Shown: piece after piece, positions 35,560 to 45,562 of the stretch | Numbering within the stretch: position 1 is the first letter of the stretch | Layout: each line of letters opens with the position of its first letter | NCBI RefSeq assembly: GCF_002234675.1 | Contig: NC_019867.2 | Location: 20,616,184 to 20,680,183 of the forward strand | Direction of reading: 5' to 3' | DNA from: Oryzias latipes | Taxonomy: Eukaryota > Chordata > Actinopteri > Beloniformes > Adrianichthyidae | Length of the DNA stretch: 64,000 bases | Notes under the pieces: generated by a model | The model's input: only the letters and a program-made list of their open reading frames with translations | Told to the model about the DNA's origin: nothing | Databases searched by the model: none | Position numbers and translations under genes: made by a program

Positions 35560-36180
35560 AGTATTATGACAATATAACAATGCCGAAAACCTCCACACTA
35601 CTGTTTGACAGTCTGGTATGGCAACTGCTCCACCAAAGAACGCAAGTCTCTTTAGCAGGTAGTGAAAACCGCCCAACGAATCATAGAATCTCCACCACCA
35701 GCCATTGAGGTCTGCTAGAAACGCTGCCTGCGCTGAGCACACGGTATTCTAAAGGACTCCACTCACCCTGCCAACAGATTCTTCTCTCTTCTGCCTTCAG
35801 GCAGACGCTTCAGGGTCTCCAAGTCTAGAAGACAGAGGAACAGTTTTTTCCCCCTAAATTCTGCCTTCTACTGACCCCCCACCCCCCAACTTCTGACACT
35901 TTATTATTGCAAATACAACTAAATAACTATGCTGTAAATACACCCATCTGCAAATGCAAATACATTATACCTGTCCATTTCTACTTAGCCCACCTGTAAA
36001 TCTGCACATAACTGTTTATAGTAGTATTATACTGTATATTGTATTCATATTCATGTCATATCTATATGCATATTTAACTTTTTTTATTATATGTTTATAT
36101 CCTGCACTTTACTGCTTGTTTGCATTCTGGTTAGACACAAACTACATTGTACATGTGAAATTTCTCATCTTCTTTTAACT
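35560..36180 (+). pseudogene. LINE (CR1/L2-like) ORF2 C-terminal and 3' UTR remnant
   Basis: Across frames the plus strand spells VWYGNCSTKERKSL, VVKTAQRIIESPPPAI, KDSTHPANRFFSLLPSGRRF and EEQFFP, the conserved C-terminal end of a group of fish LINEs. An AT-rich 3' UTR follows, with ATCCTGCACTTTACTG and GTGAAATTTCTCATCTTCT. Stops and frameshifts show it is a 5'-truncated, dead copy. The clade name is from memory of this motif set and is tentative. Confidence 0.6.
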
Positions 36181-36229
36181 AGAAATATGTCATTTTTAGT
36201 CCAAATTTAAAAAAGTTGTGTTGTTTTCT

Positions 36230-36690
36230 AGGACATGGTTTCTGCAGGGTGGCAGTTGCTCATTAAAATTTGCCTCTAAATTGTGGGCGTAGCACCCTCC
36301 CTGTTGCTGTTTGTGGCCCAGCCAGTGCATTCTATATGTGACAAATAACCCCTTTTCCGTCTGCTCCTGATTCAAAACTATTTGAATAAATAAATACTCA
36401 GGAATGCAATTTTGATCTTAATTTTCTGGATTGTGGATAAACGAACTTCCATGAATTTAAAGGCAGGAATTTGATTGGCTTTGAGAAAAGTAGCTATTGG
36501 CTGAGAGTGAGGACTAATTGATGAATGACATGTGGAGTGAAGAAGCTGAATCAGATCTTTCTTACTGAAATTGTGCCAAAGCTTCACAAATAAAGCTAAC
36601 TCCCCAATGCATTTCTGTAATGGTCTCAATTTATAACATGCTGTTGGTTGATTACACTTTAACAATACAGGCACTAAGCCTTAGGAAATC
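36230..36690. mobile_element. TTAA-type DNA element fragment (family B)
   Basis: Shares CTAGGACATGGTTTCTGCAG / GCCTCTAAATTGTGGGCGTAG with 37,376-37,440 and ACTCAGGAATGCAATTTTGA with 41,478-41,500, so it belongs to the dispersed family described at 56,552. It is rearranged and has no coding capacity. Confidence 0.45.
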
Positions 36691-37261
36691 ATGTTAACAA
36701 TGTATGTAATAAAAATGCAACATGCAGATTGTGATGTAAAATGTCATTGAGAAGTTTCACTGTCATAAAAACTGATGGGGACATCTCAAGAGGAAACTAT
36801 GAGAAATATCACTGACTCTGGAAGAGACTGGGGGGGGGGGGGGAGCATCGCAGAGGACATCTGAAAAGCTTCTGGCTGACCTTAGAAACCTCTAAATGTA
36901 ATTTAGGTCTGTATGTCATGATCCACATTCAACCAAGTTGGGCTTCATGTATAAAGGTCAAGGAAGACACAATGACTGAAGGACAGGCACATATGCTTGC
37001 AAAGACCTTCAGAGATATGCCACTGTCTGTGTGGGATAAAGTTCAAGACCGAAAAGTAAAACAGAGCTCAGTGGGGAACATAATGATTTCCTTAAAGGTA
37101 ATAGAATTGATCTCAGTTGGGGAAAAGACACATCTTACCAACAGCTAAATCACAATGGAGACTATGATATGGGTGGAATCTTAAAATCTATCAACATGGC
37201 TTATTCCAATTGAGAAAACAAAAATGTTTTAGATATGACTTTCCAAACTCAAGGAACTTAA
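36691..37261. other. No gene recognised
   Basis: Unassigned spacer with a G-run at about 36,832-36,843. The 76-codon frame at 36,918-37,148 has no recognisable motif. Confidence 0.4.
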
Positions 37262-37624
37262 GCTTAAAGTCCCACTCCAATTATCTTTTGATCTATTATA
37301 AAAGTCTCCCCGGTGGTCTTTTAATTATGATTATGCGGGGTTTTTTGCCCAAAATAAAAACCCTGTGTCTTTTTCTAGGACATAGCTTCTCAGAGCTGCA
37401 GTAAATCATTAGAAATTCACCTCTGAGTTGTGGACAGCACCATTGGTGCAGAGTAAGCCTGCCCCTACTTCCGGTCTGTCATCTGTTTACAGACTGTCCT
37501 GGTAGCTTATGTGACCAAGGTACGGCCAGTGCAGAGTGGAGCCACCAAAAAAATTGGCTGAGACAATAAAAGCTTATAAAAATTTAAATTTAACAATTTA
37601 AAAATCTGTCAATGCAGTTTTACA
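37262..37624 (+). mobile_element. TTAA-type DNA element (family B), left part
   Basis: Starts GCTTAAAGTCCCACTCCAAT, parallel to CTTTAAAGTCACACTCTGAT at 56,552 and GTTAAAGACCCACTCCAATG at 51,351, and continues with TGGTCTTTTAATTATGATTA as in the 56.5-kb copy. The intact RTE element inserted downstream in or beside it at 37,643. Confidence 0.55.
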
Positions 37625-37642
37625 CTGATTAGCTGTACAAAT
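37624..37642. repeat. Target-site duplication of the RTE element, left copy
   Basis: ACTGATTAGCTGTACAAAT, repeated exactly at 40,570-40,588. Nineteen identical bases on both sides of a LINE are its target-site duplication. Confidence 0.95.
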
Positions 37643-40569
37643 CTTCTTCTTTCTCTTTCGGCTTTTCCCATCAGGGGTCGCCACAGCGAATCATCCTTTT
37701 CCACCTCACTCTATCATGAACATCTTCTACCCTAACGTTAGCCAACTTCATGTCCTCTGTTAAGACATCCATATATCTCCTCTTTGGCCGTCCTCTTGCC
37801 CTCCGGCCAGGCAGCTCCATCTCCAACATCCTTCTACCAATATATCCACTATCCCTCCTCTGAACATGTCCAAACCATCTCAGTCTGGCTTCTCTGACTT
37901 TGTCGCTAACACAGGCAACGTGAGCCGTCCCTCTGATGTACTCGTTCCTTATCCTGTCTAACCTGGTCACTCCTAAGGAGAACCTCAACATCTTCATCTC
38001 CGCTACCTCCATCTCAGCCTCTTGTCTCTGTCTCACTGCTACCGTCTCTAACCCATAGAGCAGAGCTGGTCTCACCACTGTCTTGTACACCTTTCCTTTG
38101 AGTCTTGCTGGCACTCTTCTGTCACACAACACTCCTGACACTTTCCTCCAACCGCTCCAACCTGCCTGCACTCGCCTCTTCACCTCTTTTCCACAATCCC
38201 CATCACACTGAACTGTTGACCCCAAGTACTTAAACTCCTGCACCTTCTTCACCTCAGTCCCCTGTAACCTAACGCTTCTACCTTGATCCCTCTCGTTCAG
38301 ACACATGTATTCTGTCTTACTACGACTGACCTTCATACCTCTTCTTTCCAGAGCAAACCTCCACCTCTCTAGCTGTTCCTCCACCTGCTCTCTACTCTCA
38401 CTGCAAGTTACAATGTCATCCGCAAACATCATTGTCCAGGGAGATTCCTGTCTTACCTCGTCTGTCAGCCTGTCCATCAGCATAGCAAACAAAAAAGGAC
38501 TCAAAGCTGATCCTTGGTGTAGTCCCACCTCCACCTTGAACTCCTCTGTCTGACCTACAGCACATCTCACCACCGTCATACTTCTCTCATACATGTCCTG
38601 AACTACTCTGACATACTTCTCTGCCACTCCAGACGACCTCATACAGTACCACAGCTCCTCCCTCGGCACCCTGTCATACGCCTTCTCTAAATCTACGAAC
38701 ACACAATGCAGCTCCTTCTGACCTTCTCTGTACTTTTCCATCAACATTCTCAAAGCAAAAATGGCATCAGTGGTGCTCTTACGGGGCATGAAACCATACT
38801 GCTGCTCACAAATCTCCACCTTCTTCCTAAGCCTGGCTTCCACTACTCTTTCCCACAGCTTCATTGTGTGGCTCATCAACTTTATTCCTCTATAGTTGCT
38901 GCAGTTCTGCGTGTCACCCTTGTTCTTAAAGATCGGGACCAGAACGCTTCTCCTCCATTCCTCAGGCATCTTCTCACTCTCTAAAATCCTATTGAACAAC
39001 CTTGTTAGAAATTCCACTGCTGTCTCTCCTAAGCACTTCCATACCTCCACAGGTACGTCATCAGGACCAACGGCCTTTCCGCTCTTCATCCTTTTCAGAG
39101 CCTTCCTAACCTCATCCTTTCCAATCTCTGCTACTTCCTGCTCCACAACAACCACATCTTCCTCCCTTCTTTCCCTGTCATTTTCCTCGTTCATCAGCTC
39201 CTCAAAATACTCCTTCCATCTTTTCTGTACACTCTCTTGGGTTGTTAGCACCTTTCCATCTCTGTCCTTAATCGCCCTTATCTGTTGCACGTCCTTCCCA
39301 TCTCTGTCTCTCTGTCTGGCTAGCCTGTACAAGTCCTTCTCTCCTTCCTTTGTGTCTAACCTGTCATAAAGCTCATCGTAAGCTTTCTGTTTGGCCTTTG
39401 CCACCTCTCTCTTCACTCTACGCTGCGCTTCCTTGTACTCCTGTCTACCTTCCTCAGTCCTTTCTACATCCCACTTCCTTTTAGCCAACCTCTTCCTCTG
39501 GACGCATTCCTGTACTTCCTCATTCCACCACCAAGTCTCTTTACCGTCTTTCCTCTTTCCAGATGACACACCTAGCACCTTCCTACCTGTTTCCCTGATA
39601 ATCTCTGCTGTAGTTTCCCAGTCATCTGGAAGTTCATCCTGACCACCCAGGACCTGCCTCAACTTCTGCCTAAATTCCTCACAAGTTTCTTCATTCTGTA
39701 GCTTCCACCACTTGGTCTTCTTTTCTGTTTTCCCTATCTTCTTCTTCCTGACCTCCAGAGTCATCTTACACACCACCATGCGGTGCTGTCTGGCTACACT
39801 CTCTCCTACCACCACTTTGCAGTCATTAACCTCTCTCAAATGACCTCGTCTACATAGGATGTAGTCCACCTGAGTACTCCTACCTCCACTTCTGTATGTC
39901 ACTCTATGTTCCTCTCTCTTCTGGAAGTAAGTGTTGACTACAGCCATTTCCATCCTCTTCGCAAAGTCCACCACCATCTGTCCCTCCAGATTCCTTTCCT
40001 TCACACCAAACCTGCCCATCACCTCCTCATCACCTCTGTTGCCCTCACCAACATGCCCATTAAAGTCTGCTCCAATAACAACTCTCTCTCCTCTGGGAAA
40101 ACTCTCTATGACCTCATCCAACTCACTCCAGAATCTCTCCTTCACTTCTAACTCACAGCCAACCTGTGGCGCATACCCACTGACTACATTCACCATCACC
40201 CCTTCAATTTCTAACTTTAGGCTCATCATCCTGTCTGAGACTCTTTTCACCTCTAGAACACTGTTTACAAACTCCCCCTTCAGAATCACTCCTACCCCGT
40301 TTCTCTTCCTATCAACACCATGATAGAATAGTTTGTATCCTCCTCCAATACTACGTGCCTTGCTGCCCTTCCACCTTGTCTCCTGCACACACAGTACATC
40401 TACCTTCCTTCTCTCCATCATGTCTGCCAGCTCTCTGCCTTTCCCTGTCATTGTGCCAACGTTAAGAGTCCCTATTCTCAAACCTATGTTCCTGCCTTTT
40501 CCCTTCTCTCTCTGGCAACGGACCCTTCTGCCTCCCCTCTTTCTTCGACCAACAGTAGTCAAATTTCCA
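37643..40569 (-). mobile_element. Apparently full-length RTE-type non-LTR retrotransposon, 2.93 kb
   Basis: A minus-strand LINE bounded by an exact 19-bp duplication. Its 3' end is short and purine-rich (GAAAGAGAAAGAAGAAG on the minus strand), and its 5' end shares GGAAATTTGACTACTGTTGG with the older copy ending near 23,545, so it is likely complete rather than 5'-truncated. A single open frame fills almost the whole element. The type (one ORF with APE endonuclease plus RT, very short 3' UTR, FADD box) fits RTE-like LINEs such as Expander of fish; the exact family name is from memory. A perfect duplication and intact ORF point to a recent insertion. Confidence 0.9.
37671..40562 (-). CDS. RTE-type ORF: AP endonuclease and reverse transcriptase, 963 aa
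   Basis: An enzyme for target-primed reverse transcription: the endonuclease nicks chromosomal DNA and the RT copies the element's RNA there. APE-type endonuclease motifs: GTLNVGT (31-37), QETRW (60-64), GYAPQ (129-133), GADFNGH (164-170), QHRMV with His260. RT motifs: CVFVDLEKAYDRVPRE (620-635, catalytic Asp624), HQGSALSP (683-690), FADD (713-716). A C-terminal conserved block runs from RLDRIRNEYIRGTAHV to RMIRCGDP. No frameshift or stop. The listed start is TTG at 40,562; the first ATG is codon 38, inside the endonuclease N-terminus, so a complete enzyme needs a non-ATG or upstream start. A TAA in the flanking duplication (40,575-40,577) closes the frame. The stop leaves only 28 bp of 3' UTR. 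Confidence 0.9.
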   Translation of the reverse strand: MTTVGRRKRGGRRVRCQREKGKGRNIGLRIGTLNVGTMTGKGRELADMMERRKVDVLCVQETRWKGSKARSIGGGYKLFYHGVDRKRNGVGVILKGEFVNSVLEVKRVSDRMMSLKLEIEGVMVNVVSGYAPQVGCELEVKERFWSELDEVIESFPRGERVVIGADFNGHVGEGNRGDEEVMGRFGVKERNLEGQMVVDFAKRMEMAVVNTYFQKREEHRVTYRSGGRSTQVDYILCRRGHLREVNDCKVVVGESVARQHRMVVCKMTLEVRKKKIGKTEKKTKWWKLQNEETCEEFRQKLRQVLGGQDELPDDWETTAEIIRETGRKVLGVSSGKRKDGKETWWWNEEVQECVQRKRLAKRKWDVERTEEGRQEYKEAQRRVKREVAKAKQKAYDELYDRLDTKEGEKDLYRLARQRDRDGKDVQQIRAIKDRDGKVLTTQESVQKRWKEYFEELMNEENDRERREEDVVVVEQEVAEIGKDEVRKALKRMKSGKAVGPDDVPVEVWKCLGETAVEFLTRLFNRILESEKMPEEWRRSVLVPIFKNKGDTQNCSNYRGIKLMSHTMKLWERVVEARLRKKVEICEQQYGFMPRKSTTDAIFALRMLMEKYREGQKELHCVFVDLEKAYDRVPREELWYCMRSSGVAEKYVRVVQDMYERSMTVVRCAVGQTEEFKVEVGLHQGSALSPFLFAMLMDRLTDEVRQESPWTMMFADDIVTCSESREQVEEQLERWRFALERRGMKVSRSKTEYMCLNERDQGRSVRLQGTEVKKVQEFKYLGSTVQCDGDCGKEVKRRVQAGWSGWRKVSGVLCDRRVPARLKGKVYKTVVRPALLYGLETVAVRQRQEAEMEVAEMKMLRFSLGVTRLDRIRNEYIRGTAHVACVSDKVREARLRWFGHVQRRDSGYIGRRMLEMELPGRRARGRPKRRYMDVLTEDMKLANVRVEDVHDRVRWKRMIRCGDP

Positions 40570-40588
40570 ACTGATTAGCTGTACAAAT
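40570..40588. repeat. Target-site duplication of the RTE element, right copy
   Basis: ACTGATTAGCTGTACAAAT, identical to 37,624-37,642. Confidence 0.95.
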
Positions 40589-41189
40589 AAAAGCAATAAA
40601 AAGAGATGCAGAAATAAAACAGGAAGGCCGACCCAACCGCCGGTGCCGGAGGGGAGGGAAAGAGAGGGGCCGTGGACTAAGCCAGTACGCGGCAGCGCAC
40701 CTCACTCCACTCCGTGCTGAAAACAAATCCACACACACACACTATAAGAAAAACGTGCCAAAGTAACTTGCACTACACACTAAAAGGGAAATAAACAAAT
40801 ACAGTGAGGGAACTGGAGTGAGGAAGACACTGCCACAAGGGGCCCCCTCACCACCCGCACCGGCGCCCGACTCAGACCTATACAACAATAAAAAGAAAAG
40901 AGTCAACCACACAATAAATACAGCACCGCTCTAAAAACACATAAAAATGTATAAAAAGGGTGGGTAAAGAACACGCAGTGGCTCATGACATCTGCAACAC
41001 CTCCAGCCGCTTACAGCATCTAGTTAAAAGAGCAGAATATAAATAAGTAAAAAAAAAGTGATTAACATCCTCCCAACAAGAGGAGCTTCAGCCATACATA
41101 GCACCAGGCAGGCAGGCAGGCAGGCACTGTCTGTCAACTCACTCCCTGTTCCTTATAAAGGGGCAGACACCGCTGAACTAAATCCCCGA
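40589..41189. other. Unassigned, partly C+G-rich
   Basis: Contains GCCGGTGCCGGAGGGGAGG and a (CAGG)n run at ~41,106-41,126. No exon or transposon border recognised. It probably continues the transposon mosaic interrupted by the RTE. Confidence 0.4.
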
Positions 41190-41560
41190 TCAAGCAGGCC
41201 TGCACCTGTCACAGGCAGACCTGCCGGTTACACTTACAAACCCTCACAACCCCAAGCTACCAATAGCTGTGCAACACAAATGGCGATCAATATTGGAGCT
41301 ATCCAGTTTTCAGCCAGATGACAAGGACAAGGAAAAAAAAGATTGACATTGGTCTATCTGTCTGCAAGGGGAGGCATCAAAATGGAGCGGAGCAGGAAGC
41401 TTAAGGCCTGCTGACTGTAACTTCAACGTGGCATTTTTTTGCCTGATCCCATTCATGATGATTTTAATAAAGAAACACTCAGAAATGCAATTTTAAGCTT
41501 AATTTTCTTCACATGTGTCTTTCATTGTGAGAAAAATGTCACAGGAACTTTATATTTATC
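41190..41560 (+). mobile_element. TTAA-type DNA element (family B), internal part
   Basis: CAAATGGCGATCAATATTGG AGCTATCCAG matches the start of the short reading frame of the copy at 56,741, and CTATCTGTCTGCAAGGGGAG then GCATCAAAATGGA matches 57,767-57,798. It is a decayed, rearranged copy of the same family. Confidence 0.55.
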
Positions 41561-42114
41561 CGAGTTTGTCTTCAAGGAGTTCTTAAAGAGCGCGGGAAAA
41601 GAATGCAGAGTACCGGTACTCAAACGTGCCCAAAGCACCATCCTGCAAAGCCTGAATGAAATAAAAAGATGGTATGTGAAGGCACTGTGTAGAACGTCTT
41701 TACAGATTTGGCTGATGATTTATTACTGTGATTTTAAACAACCATCTGCAATGACAAGACCCATATGTATGGCTCCATAAGCTTCTATAATTGTCCTCTT
41801 AAGTCATATGGAACAGCTTATGTTGTTTATCTTGCAATGCTTTTGAGAAGATTAAATCTCCATAATCAATAAAAAGGAACTCTAACTATCCAGTCTGTAC
41901 AGTTTGAAAAAATAAATAAAAGGAAACATCGGGGAATATACCCCCTACCCATTGAGATGTGCATATGTCCATGTTCATATGCAACAGTGCAATTTTGGAG
42001 GAAGTTTAATCCTTTTCCAAATGCACATTTGAAATCCATTATAAAATTTAATTTGGTTGAAAAAAAATTTCTTTTGAGATTATAAAGCAACACCGTTGCC
42101 TTTTTTCTTGCCAA
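41561..42114. other. No gene recognised
   Basis: Unassigned. The 113-codon plus frame at 41,439-41,780 overlaps family B sequence and shows no domain I know. Confidence 0.4.
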
Positions 42115-42153
42115 GATTAAGGGTGTATTCCACACTTGGTCTGCTTAAGTTAA

Positions 42154-42491
42154 ATAATAATAATGGATTGGATTTATCTGCGCTTTTCCAGACACTCAAA
42201 GTGCTTACAATGTGTCCATTATTTATTCACTCATCATTCATACTTGGTGATGGTAAGCTACTGACAGCTGCCCTGGGGGCAGGCTGACAGAGGCGTGGCT
42301 GCCATTTCGCACCTACGGCCCCTCTGACCATCACCGGGACAATCATGCACATTCACACACCAGTGGAGCCACACTGGAGGCAGGGAGGGTGAAGTGCCTT
42401 GCCCAAGGACACAATGACAGTTGACTGGGGGGAGTGGGGATTGAACCGCCGACCCTTCAGACATGGGACAACCTGCTCAACCGCATCAGCC
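42154..42491 (-). mobile_element. tRNA-headed SINE, second family, minus orientation
   Basis: On the minus strand the head reads GGTTGAGCAGGTTGTCCC and GGCGGTTCAATCCCC, resembling tRNA A and B boxes, followed by TGTGTCCTTGGGCAAGGCAC, a phrase common in fish repeats. The 3' tail is ATTATTATTATT. Flanks CTTAAGTTAA (42,144) and CTAAAGTGAA (42,492) match at 8 of 10 positions, a plausible aged target-site duplication. Confidence 0.65.
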
Positions 42492-42902
42492 CTAAAGTGA
42501 ACCAGAGTTCATGTCATTCGACAACTTAGAACAAATTTTCAGTCCGAATACACACAAAAGGACCCTGGTCCAGGACCAGAAACCACTCTCTGACATATTT
42601 TTAGAGGTGGTCTCTGTTTCCAAATCGAATGAGCTTTGGTTCGCTCTGAGATTCCTCAGTCTGAATACAATTCATCGTCAGAGTGGAACAACTGAACCCA
42701 AAACGGCCACTGTAGTCGATGTAAACAGAGTAGGAATGAAGCAAAAGATGAGCCGCAGACAAATGTAAAGCACAATTGTTGTGTTATAAAACAGAAACAA
42801 CAAGTCCAACTGTTTAGTTGCTAGAACATTTATTTTAACACAGATGAAAACGCTTCTCACATGCTTTTCTGTGTCTCCTTAGCCAGCACGCACTGACACC
42901 AG

Positions 42903-42980
42903 CTAAGACCGGGTCCTATTGAAAAACCACTGGACCTGTATTGCTTAAACCAGGATTAATTTATGCATTATTAGATGATA
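42903..42980 (+). repeat. Single fragment of the 176-bp satellite unit
   Basis: CTAAGACCGGGTCCTATTG AAAAACCACTGGACC and GCTTAAACCAGGATTAATTT match the unit of the arrays at 20.3-23.4 kb, in particular the outermost units (ACCGGGTCCTGTTCAAAAAC). It shows the unit occurs outside the big element, within a MITE. Confidence 0.7.
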
Positions 42981-43357
42981 ATAGTTTTCTTAACAGAATT
43001 ATCTGAAAACCAAACACCACAATGATGAAGTACAGCAACTCATTGAGATGTGGTCAGATAAATGCAGGCTCATTAAAACACATTTTTAACGTGAAACACA
43101 TAAACTCTTAACAGCATACCTTCTTATCAGACGTCTCCTCAGCACGGCAGTTGCTAACATCCTCTGAGTTTAAACTACACACGGCACATCTCCTTGCCAG
43201 TAACCACCTTGCAGCAAAAGTAACAATTAGAAAGTGTTGTTCCCGAGGTTTAAAACCTGTAATCAAAATATAAAGTTTTAATAAGGGAACTGTCCCGATA
43301 AGAAAGCACTGCACGTCCATCTTTCTCTTGTTGTTTTGATCCACCCTTGTTGTACAA

Positions 43358-44780
43358 GGGGGGTATTCCAAAAAGCCGGTTATGTGAGTTACCAGAGTAG
43401 GTCTGAGGCTAAGGAAGCGGATAACCTCAGCTTTCGGTTCCAGAAATGGAGCTATGTTTCAGGATATGTCAAGTTGCCATGTAGCAACTCATGCTCTAAA
43501 CATAACCTGGTCTGGGGCAGGTTTAGTTGAAGGTTAGTTGGTTTCAGAGAGGTGAAGCAGCATGGCGTGTCCATTTGAAGATGATTCAATGGAAGAAGAT
43601 GCTCAGACAATACTTTTCCCACCATGAGAGGGTGAGAAGACCACGTATCGATGTTGGAAAGATAAACTTTTTACATTGATCTAACTCAATTATTTGCTTC
43701 AGAGAAGATAAATCATTTTTTGGAGTTCAGTCAACTTAAAGATAGCACGTAGTAATCAGACAGTTATTTTAATTTTATTTAAATTAATTCAATTAAGTAG
43801 GTGTAACTTTGGTGCTGCTGTTAGATTGGCAGCGCAAGGAATTGGGGGATACCATTCCCTTTGCCTGTCTGGACAGATTTGGGTTTAAGTGTGGGTATTT
43901 GTCATTATGTGTTTAGTTACAGCTGTTTTACTGTTTTTTGCCAAGTTATTTTGTCCTATGTTAAATTCTTTCTTCACAATGAGTGAGAGGAAGGGAGAGG
44001 ATGATGAGTTTATCAAGCACCCCTCCTGCAGCATGCTGTTGTAAGAACTGAAGTTACAGTAAGAGTCATGATAAATGAGTAATTGTATTATGTTGCAAGT
44101 CCACATTAAATCCTTCATTGTAATGTTATAAAAATGAGAAAATCTGCAGCCTCCTCAAACTTCAAGAAGTACAATAAATTAAGATGAAAAACCTTTAACT
44201 AAATTGGAGAAAAAATGACATTTAGCTTGATAAATATGTAAATTTGAGTTGTAATAAATGTAACAAATTAGTTTGAATAAATTTCACTTAACTACATGTT
44301 ACCAATTCACTTAACTACATGTTACCAATTCAAGCAATTAATTTATGTTGGATAAGTTATATACATATGCGTCACAATGAAAATAGAAATGAGATAAAAA
44401 CTTGTGCGTTTGTTTGGTCCGTTATTTTTCATCTAAGCAGAAACTCTTTTTGCTGATGCACCCGTATTACTTTTTTGTTGGGCGTATGATCTTCATGTGC
44501 CATCATTAAAATCTCCGACTCCGTCTCACTGAAGTACAGTCTCTTTTTTTCTCCATGCGTTTCCATGGTGACTCCGGAAATCGCCTCTTCAATTGAGAAT
44601 GCCTTTATATACTTGCTGTGCACGCGCATTAACCCACGGTTACCAAGTCGAGCGTACTTATGCTAACTCATATCCGGTCTTTTGAACCGACATACCCAGA
44701 GTAAGCAAGTTCAGGCGGATTTCAGCGAGAGTTCAGGGTTAAAGTCAGGGTAGTTTAAACGTGCCTTCTGAAATACCCCC
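43358..44780 (+). mobile_element. PIF/Harbinger-derived non-autonomous element, copy 3, 1.42 kb
   Basis: Left end GGGGGGTATTCCAAAAAGCC and right end, reverse-complemented, GGGGGTATTTCAGAAGGCAC. It is collinear with copy 2 over its whole length (for example ATGGCGTGTCCATTTGAAG at 43,562 and GGAAGGGAGAGGATGATGAG at 43,989). The HARBI1-like start reads MACPFEDDSMEEDAQ before breaking. The copies must have spread using a transposase encoded elsewhere. Confidence 0.7.
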
Positions 44781-44827
44781 AGGGTATGGAAGCAATTCTG
44801 TAGCATAATTAAAGATAAAAGTCAATA

Positions 44828-45085
44828 CCAGAAATCCTTTTTCATTTTCAAAATAAAGCTGCATTTTTTTTACTCTAAATTGAAATGAAAAAGTAATCCG
44901 TCAAAACGCTTTTTCAACACTGCTTATTCTGTCACTTAATTAAAATGATAATGAAAATGGTATTTGACATTTTATTTTCAAAAGGTTCTCTAGCAAATTC
45001 ATTTAGAAATGTCTAATTTGACAATTAAAATGGATTAACAGAAATGCTTTTTCATTTTCAAACTGTAACTGCATCAAATGACTCA
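44828..45085 (-). repeat. AT-rich repeat, inverted relative of 5,990-6,450
   Basis: CTGTCACTTAATTAAAATGAT, AATGGTATTTGACATTTTA and AAATGTCTAATTTGACAATT are reverse complements of phrases in the tandem units at 6.0-6.4 kb. A single copy here, with the same AAATGCTTTTTCATTTTCA hairpin words. Confidence 0.65.
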
Positions 45086-45272
45086 AAATTAAAATGGACG
45101 CCTTCCACGGTCCTCCCTCGGACGGACCGCAGTTGGTCGAAACTTCCCCCCGGACTAGCTTTATCTTCAGACCGGCAGCTGCCTTCGCATAACGGAGCGC
45201 GAAGCCCCATGATCCGAAGCAAGAAGGCAGAATTGCTGTTACACAGATCTGAGAAATTCTACACCATCATGT

Positions 45273-45562
45273 TGTAACGACCCAGCTAGTACGTCACTGT
45301 ATCCGAGCTGTTGATAAACTGGCTTCGTTGGAGAGTTGTCTGTGCCCCATATTACGGACAATCCCCAAAAGTCTCAGAGAGGAAGAAGAGTCAAACTCTC
45401 CTTTTCAGCATCAACACCCATTTATTCGAACACACACAAACAGCCAAACAGCATGGAGGTCACTTCTGCTTCCAGCCCTCTCACTCATGGTTTTCTCCCA
45501 TGATTCCCCACTTCCCATGAGTCTTAGGGGCTAAAGGCGGGGCTAACCCCCAGGTCGCTACA
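45273..45562 (-). repeat. 3' LTR of the short LTR element
   Basis: The downstream long terminal repeat in minus-strand reading, preceded by the polypurine tract at ~45,563-45,575. Confidence 0.8.

Larger units (their letters stand above)
42115..43340 (-). mobile_element. MITE family A, copy 2 (inverted), with nested insertions
   Basis: Contains in reverse orientation the blocks of the copy at 30,515-31,600: AATGCAGGCTCATTAAAACA (43,062) and GACGTCTCCTCAGCACGGCA GTTGC (43,131). It also has CAGTCCGAATACAC (42,541) and CAGTCTGAATAC (42,658). A SINE (42,154-42,491) and a fragment of the 176-bp satellite unit (42,903-42,980) sit within it. A further partial copy is at about 48,230-48,330. Confidence 0.55.

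Noticed and set aside
38305..40578. Several long plus-strand open frames
   Set aside because: They are antisense shadows of the 963-codon RTE reading frame.
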